DNA of 64,000 nucleotides. Origin: Paraburkholderia ultramafica. GTDB taxonomy: Bacteria > Pseudomonadota > Gammaproteobacteria > Burkholderiales > Burkholderiaceae. The stretch is taken from contig NZ_CADIKK010000011.1 in NCBI RefSeq assembly GCF_902859915.1, positions 62,001 to 126,000 on the forward strand, read 5' to 3'. Numbering within the stretch: the stretch's first letter is position 1; every line of letters begins with the position of its first letter. The notes below the pieces were generated by a model. It ran no database searches. It was not told the origin of the DNA and was given only the letters and a program-made list of their open reading frames with translations. A program made the translations under genes and the position numbers. Positions 35,523 to 45,109 of the stretch are shown here, piece by piece.

Positions 35523-36917
35523 TTTGAGCAGCTCCGCGAGCGCCGTGCGATAGCGCGCGTAAGCGCCCTCTTCGTCGCGATGCCTGCGGTTGTCGACAAC
35601 CTTGTCACCGCCCGCGTAGACGTCACGAATCGGCGTCTCGCCGTGCTCACAGAATACAACGCCCGAGAGCCACGCGTCGCGCGCGTGCTCGGCGATGCTC
35701 GCGTGATCGGCGTCGAGCACGAGCCAGTCCGCGCGGCGGCCGGCCTGCAACGCGCCGACCGCGCGGCCCGTGGCGTGCGCGCCACCGTCGAGCGCGGCGT
35801 CGAACAGACGGTCCGCGACATGCGTGGCTTGCGCCGACGCCAGCACGTTGCGCTGCCGGCGCGTCAGACGCTGGCCGTATTCGAGCAGCCGCAATTCCGC
35901 GCGCCAGTCGACGCCGATATGGCTATCCGAGCCCACGCCGATGCGCCCGTGCGCGTCGAGGTATTCCTGTGCCGGGAAAATGCCGTCGCCGAGATTGGCT
36001 TCGGTGGTCAGGCACAAACCGGCCACCGCCCCGCTCTTCGCGAGCGCCAGCGTTTCGTTCGCGTCGACATGGGTTGCGTGCACGAGGCACCAGCGGCTGT
36101 CGACGTCGAAACGATCCAGCAGCCATTGCACCGGACGCGCGCCTTCGGATTCGACGCACGCGTCGACCTCGGCAGTCTGTTCGGCGATATGGATATGCAC
36201 GGGCGCGTCGGCATCGATCGCGCCGAGCAGCGCACGCAACGACTCCGCCGACACCGCGCGCAGCGAATGCGGCGCCACGCCGTAACGCAGCGCGGCGCTC
36301 TCAGGACGCGCCGCGCGCAACGTGCCGAGCAGATCGAGCAGGCTTTCCGGCGTGTTGATGAAGCGCCGCTGATCGTCACGCGGCGCGCGCGCGCCGAAGC
36401 CGCTGTACTGATACAGCACCGGCAGCATCGTCATGCCGATGCCGCTCACCGACGCGGCATCCACCACGCGTTGGGCGAGTTCCGCCTGATTCGCGTAGCG
36501 GTTGCCGTCCGGCGTGTGATGCACGTAGTGGAACTCGCACACCGACGTATAGCCCGCCTTCAGCATTTCGATGTACAGCCATTGCGCGACGCTCGCGAGG
36601 CCCTCCGGCGTGATGCGCGCGGCGAAGCGATACATCAGGTCGCGCCAGCTCCAGAAGTTGTCGGTGGCGCCTGTGCCAGACGCGGCGCGATACTCGGTGA
36701 GGCCGGCCATCGCGCGTTGAAACGCGTGCGAATGAAGGTTCGGCATGCCAGGCAATACCGGGCCAGCGGCTTTGGGTACACCCGCAGGCGCAGCGGACGT
36801 ATCCGGCGTGACCGCCGTCAGCGTGCCGTGCGCGTCCCATTCCAGCAGCACGTTGCGGCGCCAGCCATCCGGCAGGTACGCGTAGTCGGCGAACAGCGAT
36901 TGATTCGATTGGGTCAT
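35520..36917 (-). CDS. hutF: Formimidoylglutamate deiminase
   Basis: 465 residues, amidohydrolase superfamily. Metal-binding NLHSHAFQRAMAGLTEYR near residue 60, EFHYVHHTPDG, HIHIAEQTAEVDAC, LVHATHVD and GVGSDSHIG (metal Asp). Deiminates N-formimidoyl-glutamate to N-formylglutamate and ammonia. Presence of hutF plus hutG defines the two-step branch typical of Pseudomonas and Burkholderia, in contrast to direct HutG formimidase. 22 nt downstream of hutI. Confidence 0.94.
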   Translation of the reverse strand: MTQSNQSLFADYAYLPDGWRRNVLLEWDAHGTLTAVTPDTSAAPAGVPKAAGPVLPGMPNLHSHAFQRAMAGLTEYRAASGTGATDNFWSWRDLMYRFAARITPEGLASVAQWLYIEMLKAGYTSVCEFHYVHHTPDGNRYANQAELAQRVVDAASVSGIGMTMLPVLYQYSGFGARAPRDDQRRFINTPESLLDLLGTLRAARPESAALRYGVAPHSLRAVSAESLRALLGAIDADAPVHIHIAEQTAEVDACVESEGARPVQWLLDRFDVDSRWCLVHATHVDANETLALAKSGAVAGLCLTTEANLGDGIFPAQEYLDAHGRIGVGSDSHIGVDWRAELRLLEYGQRLTRRQRNVLASAQATHVADRLFDAALDGGAHATGRAVGALQAGRRADWLVLDADHASIAEHARDAWLSGVVFCEHGETPIRDVYAGGDKVVDNRRHRDEEGAYARYRTALAELLK

Positions 36918-36939
36918 CGGTTAAGTTGTCTCTCAGGTC

Positions 36940-38163
36940 TTAGCTCAATTCACGCCGCGTATAAACCGTCTCGCCCGCGCGCACGACTCGCGCGCACAAC
37001 GGACGCCCAATCCAGTAAGCCAGCTCCGCCAGCGAGTCGACCGACCACACCGCGAAATCGGCCGCCCGCCCGGCTTCCAGCGCGCCATGCGTGTCCGCTT
37101 TGCCGAGTGCGCGCGCCGCGTGCGCCGTCACGCCTTGCAGCACTTCGGGCACGGTCATGCGGAACAGCGTGGTCGCCATGTTCATCATCAGCAGCAGCGA
37201 CGTGGCCGGCGACGTACCGGGATTGCTGTCGGTCGAAATCGCGATCGGCACCTGATAGCGCCGCAGCAATTCGAGCGGCGGCAATTGCGTCTCGCGAATG
37301 AAGTAGTACGCGCCCGGCAGCAGCACGGCCACCGTGCCCGCCGCTTTCATTGCGGCGACGCCGGCTTCGTCGAGGAATTCGAGGTGATCGGCGGACAGCG
37401 CATGATGACGCGCCGCGAGTGCGGTGCCGCCGCCGTTCGACAACTGCTCGGCGTGCATTTTCACCGGCAGCTTGTAGCGTTGCGCGGCGTTGAACACACG
37501 CTCGCTTTGCTCGAGCGAAAATCCGATGCGCTCGCAAAACACGTCGACCGCGTCGACCAGGCCTTCGTCGGCGAGCGCGGGCAGCATCGTGTTGCAGACT
37601 TCGTCGATATACGCATCCGCGCGGCCGGCGAATTCCGGCGGCAATGCGTGCGCGCCGAGGAATGTCGTATAGACCGTCACCGGATAGCGCTCGCCCAACT
37701 GCCGCGCGACACGCAGCATCTTGCGCTCGCTGACGAGATCGAGGCCGTAGCCGGATTTGATTTCGATTGCGCTCACGCCTTCGGCCAGCAATGGTTCGAG
37801 CCGCGCGGCGGACTGGCGGAACAGCGAGGCTTCATCCGCGGCGCGCGTGGCGCGCACCGTCGAGACGATCCCGCCGCCCTGCCGCGCGATTTCTTCATAG
37901 CTGACGCCCGCGAGACGCTGCGCGAATTCGTCCGCGCGCTGCCCGCCGTACACCAGATGCGTATGGCAATCGACGAGGCCCGGCGTCACCCACGCGCCGT
38001 GCAGATCTGCGCGCGGCCATGCGGCGTAGTGAGCGGGTAATTCGGAGGCTGCGCCGAGCCATGCAATGCGGCCGTCTTCGACGGCGATCGCGGCATCGGC
38101 GAGCGTGTGCTGAGGGTCGCCCTGCGGGCAAAGTTTCAGGTGATGCCAGACGGTTTGCTTCAT
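36940..38163 (-). CDS. hutI: Imidazolonepropionase
   Basis: 407 residues. Amidohydrolase with [16 protein letters not shown] (zinc HxH), [10 protein letters not shown], and [11 protein letters not shown] near the C-terminus. Hydrolyses 4-imidazolone-5-propanoate to N-formimidoyl-glutamate. Third enzyme of histidine degradation. Lies between hutD (85 nt gap) and hutF. Confidence 0.95.
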   Translation of the reverse strand: MKQTVWHHLKLCPQGDPQHTLADAAIAVEDGRIAWLGAASELPAHYAAWPRADLHGAWVTPGLVDCHTHLVYGGQRADEFAQRLAGVSYEEIARQGGGIVSTVRATRAADEASLFRQSAARLEPLLAEGVSAIEIKSGYGLDLVSERKMLRVARQLGERYPVTVYTTFLGAHALPPEFAGRADAYIDEVCNTMLPALADEGLVDAVDVFCERIGFSLEQSERVFNAAQRYKLPVKMHAEQLSNGGGTALAARHHALSADHLEFLDEAGVAAMKAAGTVAVLLPGAYYFIRETQLPPLELLRRYQVPIAISTDSNPGTSPATSLLLMMNMATTLFRMTVPEVLQGVTAHAARALGKADTHGALEAGRAADFAVWSVDSLAELAYWIGRPLCARVVRAGETVYTRRELS

Positions 38164-38248
38164 CGCGTGCTCGTTGCAGCTCGTTGCGTGTCTGTGGTGG
38201 TTCGCGTGCGGCCGCCGTGCAGCGGCTGGGCGGGCACGCGAAACGTCG

Positions 38249-38872
38249 TCATCGTTGCGTATAGCGGATGCTGATCGCGAGCACCGCGCCCGCGCCTTCG
38301 AGCGCGCAGGGCAACGCGTTCGGCGTGTCGATGCGCAGCGTGTCGCCGGCGTCGAGCGGCTGGGGTTCTGTGTCGCCTAGCGTGACCGTGACCGAACCGC
38401 TCGCGCAGAACAACAGCACCACGTCGGCCGACAAGGTGCGCTGCGTGCTTTGCTGCGTGCTTTGCTGCGATTGGCCGCGCCACACTTCGACTTCGCCCTG
38501 CGCCGCGTCACGCCGCACCATCAGGTTGAAGTCGCGCGTCGCGCCGTCGACCAGACGCGCGTCGATGTGCGCCTCGCCGTCGAAGCGCGCGATGTCGAGC
38601 GCTTGCGTCAGCGTATGCGACTTCACCACGTTCAGGGCGTCCACTTCATCGAGCACCATCCCCGCGCCGGACAACAACGCCAGCGTGCGATCGACGCCCG
38701 CAAAGCGCGAGAACGGCCCGGCTTGCGCGACATCCGCGATGCTCACGCGCCACACGAAAGCATCGAGCCCCGCGTGCGCGGGACACGCGGCCACTTCGCG
38801 CGTGACGCCGCCGCCGTTCTTCCACGGCGCCGCCACGAGGTCGGCGCCGCGAATCAGCGTGAGGGTTGCCAT
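38249..38872 (-). CDS. hutD: HutD-family cupin protein
   Basis: 207 residues, bicupin fold of the HutD/Ves family: [16 protein letters not shown] near residue 16, [22 protein letters not shown], and a C-terminal [10 protein letters not shown]. Proposed in pseudomonads to act as a governor of hut operon activity rather than as an enzyme. ATG at 38872 chosen; 20 nt after hutU. Sequence contains a small CAAAGCACGCAG-like duplication encoding QQSTQQST. Confidence 0.85.
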   Translation of the reverse strand: MATLTLIRGADLVAAPWKNGGGVTREVAACPAHAGLDAFVWRVSIADVAQAGPFSRFAGVDRTLALLSGAGMVLDEVDALNVVKSHTLTQALDIARFDGEAHIDARLVDGATRDFNLMVRRDAAQGEVEVWRGQSQQSTQQSTQRTLSADVVLLFCASGSVTVTLGDTEPQPLDAGDTLRIDTPNALPCALEGAGAVLAISIRYTQR

Positions 38873-38892
38873 GCTGCCGACCACCGTCACGA

Positions 38893-40581
38893 TCAACGGC
38901 CCAGCATCGGCAGCTTGAGGCCCGCCTCGCGCGCGGTTTGCTGCGCGAGTTCATAGCCGGCATCCGCGTGACGCATCACGCCGGTGGCCGGATCGTTGAA
39001 CAGCACGCGGCCGAGGCGCTCCTTCGCGGCAGCGGTACCGTCCGCGACGATCACGACGCCCGAGTGCTGGCTGAAGCCCATGCCGACCCCGCCGCCGTGA
39101 TGCAGCGACACCCACGACGCGCCACCCGCCGTATTCAGCAGCGCGTTGAGCAGCGGCCAGTCGCTGACCGCGTCCGAGCCGTCCTTCATCGATTCGGTTT
39201 CGCGATTCGGGCTCGCCACCGAACCGGTGTCGAGGTGATCGCGGCCGATCACGATCGGCGCCTTCAGTTCGCCCTTCTTCACCATCTCGTTGAACGCCTG
39301 GCCCAGACGATAGCGATCCTTCACGCCGACCCAGCAGATCCGCGCCGGCAGACCCTGAAACGCGATCCGTTCGCGCGCCATGTCGAGCCAGTTGTGCAGA
39401 TGCGGATCGTCGGGGATCAGTTCCTTGACCTTCGCATCGGTCTTGTAGATGTCTTCCGGATCGCCCGACAGCGCGACCCAGCGGAACGGGCCCTTGCCTT
39501 CGCAGAACAGCGGGCGGATATACGCCGGCACGAAGCCCGGGAAATCGAACGCGTTCTCTACGCCCATTTCCAGCGCCATCTGACGGATGTTGTTGCCGTA
39601 GTCGAGCGTGGCCGCGCCGCGCTCCTGCAGCGTCAGCATCGCCTGCACCTGCCTGGCCATCGACTGCTTGGCCGGCTTGACGATGCTGTCCGGCACGGTC
39701 TTCTGACGCTCGCGCCAGTCTTCCACGCTCCAGCCTTGCGGCAGGTAGCCGTGAATCGGATCGTGCGCGCTGGTCTGGTCGGTCACGCAGTCCGGCGTGA
39801 TGCCGCGTGCCACGCACTCGGCGAACACGTCGGCGGCATTGCCCAACAGACCGATCGACACCGGCTTGCCGGCCTGCTTCGCCGCGTCGAGCATTGCGAG
39901 CGCTTCGTCGAGCGAGGTCGCTTTCTTGTCGACGTAGCGCGTCTTCAGTCGGAAGTCGATGCGAGTCTCATCGCATTCGACCGCGATCATCGAGAAGCCC
40001 GCCATCGTGGCCGCCAGCGGCTGCGCGCCGCCCATCCCGCCGAGACCACCGGTCAGAATCCAGCGGCCCTTCGGATCGCCGTTGAAATGCTGGTTCGCCA
40101 CCGAGAAGAAGGTCTCGTAGGTGCCCTGCACGATGCCCTGGCTGCCGATGTAGATCCAGCTGCCCGCGGTCATCTGACCGTACATCATCAGACCCTTGCG
40201 ATCGAGTTCGTGGAAGTGTTCCCACGTCGCCCAATGCGGCACCAGGTTCGAATTGGCGAGCAGCACGCGCGGTGCGTCCGCATGCGTGCGGAACACGCCG
40301 ACCGGCTTGCCCGACTGGATCAGCAGCGTTTCGTCTTCGTTCAGGTCTTTCAGCGACGCGAGAATCTGATCGAAGCAATCCCAGTTACGCGCGGCACGGC
40401 CAATGCCGCCGTACACGACCAGTGCGTGCGGATGCTCGGCCACTTCGGGGTCCAGATTGTTCTGGATCATCCGGTACGCGGCTTCCGCGATCCACGTCTT
40501 GCAGGTCTTTTCCGAGCCGTGCGGTGCGCGGATCGTGCGGGTCGGGTCGAGTCGCGGGTCGATGTGTTTCGGGTTGTTCAT
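38893..40581 (-). CDS. hutU: Urocanate hydratase
   Basis: 562 residues, expected length. N-terminal ILASLKD and Rossmann NAD-binding motif [22 protein letters not shown], and the active-site segment around [12 protein letters not shown]. Converts urocanate to imidazolonepropionate with a tightly bound NAD+. GAGGG lies upstream of the ATG at 40581. 86 nt downstream of hutC. Confidence 0.96.
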   Translation of the reverse strand: MNNPKHIDPRLDPTRTIRAPHGSEKTCKTWIAEAAYRMIQNNLDPEVAEHPHALVVYGGIGRAARNWDCFDQILASLKDLNEDETLLIQSGKPVGVFRTHADAPRVLLANSNLVPHWATWEHFHELDRKGLMMYGQMTAGSWIYIGSQGIVQGTYETFFSVANQHFNGDPKGRWILTGGLGGMGGAQPLAATMAGFSMIAVECDETRIDFRLKTRYVDKKATSLDEALAMLDAAKQAGKPVSIGLLGNAADVFAECVARGITPDCVTDQTSAHDPIHGYLPQGWSVEDWRERQKTVPDSIVKPAKQSMARQVQAMLTLQERGAATLDYGNNIRQMALEMGVENAFDFPGFVPAYIRPLFCEGKGPFRWVALSGDPEDIYKTDAKVKELIPDDPHLHNWLDMARERIAFQGLPARICWVGVKDRYRLGQAFNEMVKKGELKAPIVIGRDHLDTGSVASPNRETESMKDGSDAVSDWPLLNALLNTAGGASWVSLHHGGGVGMGFSQHSGVVIVADGTAAAKERLGRVLFNDPATGVMRHADAGYELAQQTAREAGLKLPMLGR

Positions 40582-40667
40582 GATGGCCCTCGGAATGCTT
40601 GGAGATGTTCGGGAGAGGTTCGAAAATGCGTCGAAAATGCGTCGAAAAAGATTCGGGAAAAGCGAAA

Positions 40668-41363
40668 TCAGAAATGACCGGTGAAGCGGTAACGGCTGCC
40701 CGGATGCCACAAATTCGCGATCGACGCGACCTGGCTTTGCGACCACGTGCGTCGATGCAGCACGAGGCAAGGCTCGAGTTCGTCCATCGTCAGCAACTCG
40801 CGCGTGTCGGCGTCCGCCGCCAACGCTTCGATCCGGTACTCGACCCGCTGCAACGGCGCCACACGCACGAGATACTGGTTCGGCGTGGTGTTCGTGAAGT
40901 CCTGCAGCGCGTACTCGGGCGCGACTGCCGGATTGACCCAGCGCTCTTCGAGTTGCACCGGCTCGTCGTTTTCGAAATGCAGCACGCGCGAACGAAACAC
41001 CGGGCTGCCCGCGCTCACCTGCATCTCTTCGGCGAGCGCTTCGTCGGCGATGCTCGCGCCGATGTGCAGCACCTTCGCCTGATAGCGATGAGCGCGCGCG
41101 ACGATTTCGTCGGAGATGCTGCGGATCGCCACCAGCGTCGATTCGTACTTGGGACGCGCCACGAACGTGCCCGAGCCCTGCACGCGCGTGAGCACCTGCT
41201 CCGAGGTCAGCTCGCGCAACGCGCGGTTGACCGTCATGCGCGCGACGTTGAATTCGCGTGCGAGCTCGTTTTCGGAGGGCACCTGGTCGCCTTCGGCCCA
41301 CTCGCCCGCGTGAATGCGCGCGAGGATGAAGTCCTTGATGCCCTGATAGGCCGGTGCGTTCAT
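40668..41363 (-). CDS. hutC: HutC, GntR-family repressor of histidine utilisation
   Basis: 231 residues. N-terminal winged HTH ([21 protein letters not shown]) and a C-terminal UTRA ligand domain (about 90-225). The known ligand of HutC is urocanate, which releases the repressor from hut operators. Palindromes of the HutC type (TGTATATACA) lie upstream of hutH. Located within the operon, so autoregulated. Confidence 0.93.
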   Translation of the reverse strand: MNAPAYQGIKDFILARIHAGEWAEGDQVPSENELAREFNVARMTVNRALRELTSEQVLTRVQGSGTFVARPKYESTLVAIRSISDEIVARAHRYQAKVLHIGASIADEALAEEMQVSAGSPVFRSRVLHFENDEPVQLEERWVNPAVAPEYALQDFTNTTPNQYLVRVAPLQRVEYRIEALAADADTRELLTMDELEPCLVLHRRTWSQSQVASIANLWHPGSRYRFTGHF

Positions 41364-41387
41364 GGCTGGGTCCGCGTGCGCAAAAAC

Positions 41388-42908
41388 TTACTGTTCAGAC
41401 ACGAACGAGAACGGGCTCAGCTTCGCGATCGTGCCGTTCTGCACGAGCTGCGTGACCGCCGCGATATCCGGCGCGAAGTAATGATCGAGTTCGTAATGCG
41501 CGACGTCCTTGCGTACCGTGTCCATTGCCTTCTGCAGGCTCGGGCTGGTCTTGTGCGGCGCGCGCAGATCGACGCCTTGTGCGGCGGCGAGCAGTTCGAT
41601 CGACAGAATGTTCGCGGTGTTCTCGGCGATGTCGCCGAGCTTGCGCGCGGCGAACGTCGCCATCGACACGTGGTCTTCCTGGTTCGCGGAGGTCGGCAGC
41701 GAATCGACCGAGGCCGGATGCGCGAGCGTCTTGTTTTCCGACGCGAGCGCGGCCGCCGTCACGTGAGCGATCATGAAGCCGGAGTTCACTCCGCCATCAC
41801 GCACGAGGAACGGCGGCAGGCCCGACAGCGTCGCGTCGATCAAGAGCGCGATGCGGCGCTCGGCCAGCGCGCCGATTTCGGCAGCGGCCAGCGCGAGGTT
41901 GTCGGCGGCGAACGCGACCGGCTCGGCGTGGAAATTGCCGCCCGACAGCACTTCGCCGGTGTCCGGGAAAATCAGCGGATTGTCGGAGACCGCGTTGGCT
42001 TCCAGCAGCAGCACGTCGGCGGCGTGGCGCATCTGGTCCAGGCACGCGCCCATCACTTGCGGCTGGCAGCGCAGGCTATATGGGTCCTGCACCTTGTCGC
42101 AATCGGCGTGCGAAACGTTGATGCCCGAGCCTTGCAGCAGCGAGCGGTAAGCCGCGGCGGCGTCGATCTGGCCTTGATGGCCGCGCAGTTCGTGAATGCG
42201 CGCGTCGAACGGCTTGACCGAGCCCATTGCCGCATCCACCGACAACGCGCCGGCCACCAGCGCGGTGCGGTACAGGTCTTCGATCGCGAACATGTTGTAG
42301 AGCGCGAGCGCGGTCGATGCCTGGGTGCCGTTCAGCAGCGCCAGACCTTCCTTCGCTTGCAGCGTGAGCGGCTTCAGGCCGACCAGCGCGAGGCCTTCGG
42401 TGGCGGGCATGCGCTCGCCCTTCGCGAACACTTCGCCGACGCCGAGCAGCGTCGCCGACATATGCGCGAGCGGCGCGAGGTCGCCCGATGCGCCGACCGA
42501 ACCCTTGACCGGGATCACCGGCAGCACGTCGGCGTTGAACAGCGTGATCAGCGCTTCCATCACTTCGCGGCGGATGCCCGAGTGGCCGCGGCCGAGGCTC
42601 GACAGCTTCAGCGCGATCAACAGACGCACGACCGGACGCGACATCGGCTCACCCACGCCGACCGCGTGCGACAGCACCAGATTGCGTTGCAGCAGTTCGA
42701 GCTGGTCGCGCGGGATATGCGTGCTGGCGAGCCGCCCGAAGCCGGTGTTGATGCCGTAGGCCGGCTCGCCCTTCGCGGCGATGTCGGCGACGGCTTGCGC
42801 GCAGGCGTCGATGGCGGCGTGGCTGGCGGGATCGAGTTGCAGCGTGACGTGGTCGCGCGCGATCTTGCGCAGTTGCGGGAGAGTCAGAAAACCGGGCTTC
42901 AGAATCAT
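41388..42908 (-). CDS. hutH: Histidine ammonia-lyase
   Basis: 506 residues. Ala140-Ser141-Gly142 in [15 protein letters not shown] form the MIO electrophilic prosthetic group autocatalytically. [12 protein letters not shown] and NQEDHVSM are further active-site elements. Converts histidine to urocanate and ammonia. First gene of the operon. The ATG at 42908 is preceded by AGGA, and a HutC-like site (42919-42928) sits only 10 nt upstream of the start codon. Confidence 0.96.
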   Translation of the reverse strand: MILKPGFLTLPQLRKIARDHVTLQLDPASHAAIDACAQAVADIAAKGEPAYGINTGFGRLASTHIPRDQLELLQRNLVLSHAVGVGEPMSRPVVRLLIALKLSSLGRGHSGIRREVMEALITLFNADVLPVIPVKGSVGASGDLAPLAHMSATLLGVGEVFAKGERMPATEGLALVGLKPLTLQAKEGLALLNGTQASTALALYNMFAIEDLYRTALVAGALSVDAAMGSVKPFDARIHELRGHQGQIDAAAAYRSLLQGSGINVSHADCDKVQDPYSLRCQPQVMGACLDQMRHAADVLLLEANAVSDNPLIFPDTGEVLSGGNFHAEPVAFAADNLALAAAEIGALAERRIALLIDATLSGLPPFLVRDGGVNSGFMIAHVTAAALASENKTLAHPASVDSLPTSANQEDHVSMATFAARKLGDIAENTANILSIELLAAAQGVDLRAPHKTSPSLQKAMDTVRKDVAHYELDHYFAPDIAAVTQLVQNGTIAKLSPFSFVSEQ

Positions 42909-42918
42909 GATGTCGTCC

Positions 42919-43106
42919 TGTCTATACAAGTTCAGTGAAGTCTAGCTGTGCGGCCTTGTATATACAACTTGTTTTTAATTCTTTTGGCCTAGGGACTTTC
43001 CATTAGATAGGGGCTTTCATGCCAGGCTCGTGACCCTGCCCGGGCCGTTGGATGGCAACTCGATTGACATCGCTTACCGCGTTTTGGCGCCGAACTTGTA
43101 TATACA
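42919..43106 (-). promoter_or_regulatory. HutC-type operators upstream of hutH
   Basis: Three matches to the TGTATATACA palindrome: 42919-42928 (TGTCTATACA, one mismatch), 42957-42966 (perfect; core of TTGTATATACAA) and 43097-43106 (perfect). TGTATATACA is the reported HutC recognition core in pseudomonads. The first site lies next to the hutH ribosome-binding site and the third is about 190 nt upstream, which would suit cooperative or looped repression. Confidence 0.8.
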
Positions 43107-43160
43107 CGCCCAAATAGCACGCGTGCTCACACAGGCAGCGGACTCATCCTAAGCGTGCCG

Positions 43161-43637
43161 CTAGAGCTTCACGCGCGCCGCGATGAAATCCAGAAAGCAC
43201 TGCACGCGCCCGGCCAGCGACGCGCTCTGGTAATACACCGCGTTCACCGGCTGCCGCTCGTCCACCAGCACGCCGCCGAGAATCGGCACGAGGCGCTGGT
43301 CGCGCACGTCGGCCGCGGTCATGAAGTCGGCGAGACAGGCGATGCCCCATCCCGACAGCGCCAGTTGCCGCAGCGCCTCGCCGCTCGACGCGGTGATCGC
43401 CGGCTCGATCTTCAACGACCCGGCGCGGCCCTTGCGCCTTTCCCGCACCCGCCAGCGGTTCAGGTGCTCCGGCGCCGTGAAGCCGATCAGCCTGTGGGCG
43501 CGCAACGCTTCCACCGTTCTGGGCTCGCCATATTCGGCCAAATACGCCGGGCTCGCGAGCACCCGCAGCTTGCTGCTGCCCAACGCGCGCGCGTGCAGCG
43601 TCGAGTCCTGCAACGCGCCGATCCGGATCGCACGTTC
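43161..43637 (-). pseudogene. LysR-family regulator, C-terminal fragment without DNA-binding domain
   Basis: About 158 codons of a LysR effector domain: AIRIGALQDSTLHARALG, KLRVLASPAYLAEYGEP, GWGIACLADFMTA and the C-terminus CFLDFIAARVKL, ending with TAG at 43161-43163. Upstream of about 43637 the homology stops and the frame continues through the antisense of an epimerase fragment. The HTH and linker are missing, so no DNA-binding protein is made. Confidence 0.78.
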
Positions 43638-43907
43638 TACTTCGTCGAAAGCGGCGAAGCGTCGTTCCGCGACATGAGCGCCGCGATCGCGCGCGTGATG
43701 AAACTCGGCGCGCCGCAAGACTGGCCGCTCGCGTAAGCGCAGGAAGAATGGGGTTACGAAATGGCCTCGTATGGGCTCGGCTCGAATAGCCGTGTGCGTG
43801 GCGAGCGCGCGCGCAAGCTGCCTGGATGGCAACCGAAGCGTACATCCGTGATCGACTGGATCGAGCACGACATGCTGGCGCCAGAGGGGGTTTCCTTCGG
43901 GGCGTGA
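43632..43907 (+). pseudogene. NAD-dependent epimerase/dehydratase, C-terminal fragment with nonsense codon
   Basis: From 43632: TFYFVESGEASFRDMSAAI...QDWPLA, then TAA (43734-43736), and in the same frame AQEEWGYEMASYGLG, SNSRVRGERARK, LPGWQPKRTSVIDWIEHDML. This is the C-terminal third of an SDR-type epimerase. The catalytic N-terminal domain is absent, and the in-frame stop is a likely GAA-to-TAA change. Its start coincides with the truncation point of the LysR fragment, so one deletion probably removed both 5' halves. Confidence 0.72.
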
Positions 43908-43961
43908 TCCGAGGGACTTCCTTCAGGGCGCCCCCCAAAGGTGGCCTCCCTCGGGCGTAAT
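43891..43961. repeat. Short intergenic repeats of the TTCCTTCGGGGCGTG type
   Basis: Copies at 43891-43906 (TTTCCTTCGGGGCGTG), 43916-43930 (ACTTCCTTCAGGGCG) and 43945-43961 (CCTCCCTCGGGCGTAAT). They share a 15-nt core with the repeat at 16001-16017. Confidence 0.55.
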
Positions 43962-44069
43962 CCGTGTAAGCCCGGCCGTTGCGAATCCGTAAGCTCTTCT
44001 CGATAAAATCGCACTCACCTGACCGTGCGATTCGTTCATCCGAGTCGCCCATGAGCCCGGATTTGATCG

Positions 44070-44252
44070 ATGACCTTCGCGCTGAACTTCGAATGGCTGA
44101 CCAACCTGCTGGCGATTCTATTCGTCGTAGCGTGCCTGTACGACTCACGCTACGACGAATATGGCGTGTTGACGCTGGCCGCGGCCGCGATGGGCCTCGC
44201 CGTGATGGCGATGGAATTTTTCCTCAAGCCCGCTTTCGATATGGCGCTTTGA
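44070..44252 (+). CDS. Small membrane protein, unknown function
   Basis: 60 residues with two hydrophobic segments (LTNLLAILFVVACLYD and LTLAAAAMGLAVMAMEFFL) joined by a short charged loop (DSRYDEYG), i.e. a predicted two-helix inner-membrane hairpin. The ATG at 44070 has only a weak ribosome site. Codon choice is gene-like, but support is limited to composition and topology. Confidence 0.5.
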   Translation: MTFALNFEWLTNLLAILFVVACLYDSRYDEYGVLTLAAAAMGLAVMAMEFFLKPAFDMAL

Positions 44253-44277
44253 TGCGCCCGATGCGCCCGATGCGCCG
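44250..44277 (+). repeat. 9-bp tandem repeat starting in a stop codon
   Basis: GATGCGCCC at 44251-44259 and 44260-44268 and GATGCGCCG at 44269-44277; the first unit provides GA of the TGA stop at 44250-44252. Confidence 0.65.
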
Positions 44278-44306
44278 CACCGTATCGCTCAGGAACCGCA
44301 CGCCGC

Positions 44307-45026
44307 TCAACCGCCGCGCGTCTCGTCTTCATACCGGTCGTGATGCCTGACCCAGTCGGTCAGATTGCTGGCCTCATTGCGTCCTTTCGGCGTCACGTCC
44401 AGATGCGCGTACGTGTTGATGAACCGTTCGTCGCCGCGTCCGTAGCAGGAATACGTGTGATACACGTCGCCTTTGTCGTCCTTGTAGAACACGCTGTGGC
44501 CGTGTTGCTCGTCGATGCCGACGTCCTGCTCGGTGAAGTTGTAGAAAGCCTTTTTGCTGGCTAGCTCCTCGGGCGTGAACGACACGTGATAGTCGAAATT
44601 GAAATCGCTGCCGCTCGACGACACCCACGGAAAGGTCCACCCCATGCGCTTTTTGAAAGCCTCGATCTTCGCGAGCGGCGCGTACGATACCGTCACGTAC
44701 GACACATCGTGATGCTCCAGATGCGTCACGATCCCGGTCATGTGATCCGACAGGAACGAGCAGCCGACACAGCCCTCTTGCCAATCCGGGCCCATCATGA
44801 AGTGATACACGATCAGCTGGCTGCGGCCGTCGAACAGATCGGCGAGCGTCTTGCGGCCCTGCGGCGTATCGAACGAATAAGCCTTGTCGACCTTGACCCA
44901 CGGCAGCGCGCGGCGTTTGCGGGCGAGCTCGTCGCCGGCGCGCATATGCGCTTTCTCTTCGGCCAGCAGCGCCCTGCTCGCGGCCAGCCATTCCTGTCTC
45001 GTGCCAATGCTGTGTTGCAGTTCCAT
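44307..45026 (-). CDS. DUF899-family thioredoxin-like protein
   Basis: 239 residues. DUF899 proteins have a thioredoxin-like fold; here the redox-like motif CVGC lies in DWQEGCVGCSFLSDHM, with HLEHHDVSYVTVSYAPL and YHTYSCYGRGDERFINTY further on. GGAGA lies 6 nt before ATG 45026. Third gene of a three-gene unit with an ArsR regulator and an SRPBCC protein, a grouping often seen in proteobacteria. Biochemical function unknown. Confidence 0.85.
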   Translation of the reverse strand: MELQHSIGTRQEWLAASRALLAEEKAHMRAGDELARKRRALPWVKVDKAYSFDTPQGRKTLADLFDGRSQLIVYHFMMGPDWQEGCVGCSFLSDHMTGIVTHLEHHDVSYVTVSYAPLAKIEAFKKRMGWTFPWVSSSGSDFNFDYHVSFTPEELASKKAFYNFTEQDVGIDEQHGHSVFYKDDKGDVYHTYSCYGRGDERFINTYAHLDVTPKGRNEASNLTDWVRHHDRYEDETRGG

Positions 45027-45109
45027 CTGCGTCTCCTTCCCTGCGTCAGGCAGGCTAGTCAGGCACACTCAAACGAATCCAGAGCGAATCCCAAGCAGTT
45101 CGAACGGAT

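Noticed and set aside
41388..42929. hutH start at 42929 (seven extra codons)
   Set aside because: The extension lacks a ribosome site and passes through the operator-like sequence; ATG 42908 has AGGA and the family N-terminus.
43144..44148. 334-codon minus-strand frame over the LysR/epimerase scar
   Set aside because: It reads the LysR fragment in the wrong frame; true homology is in the 43161-43868 frame and only up to about 43637.
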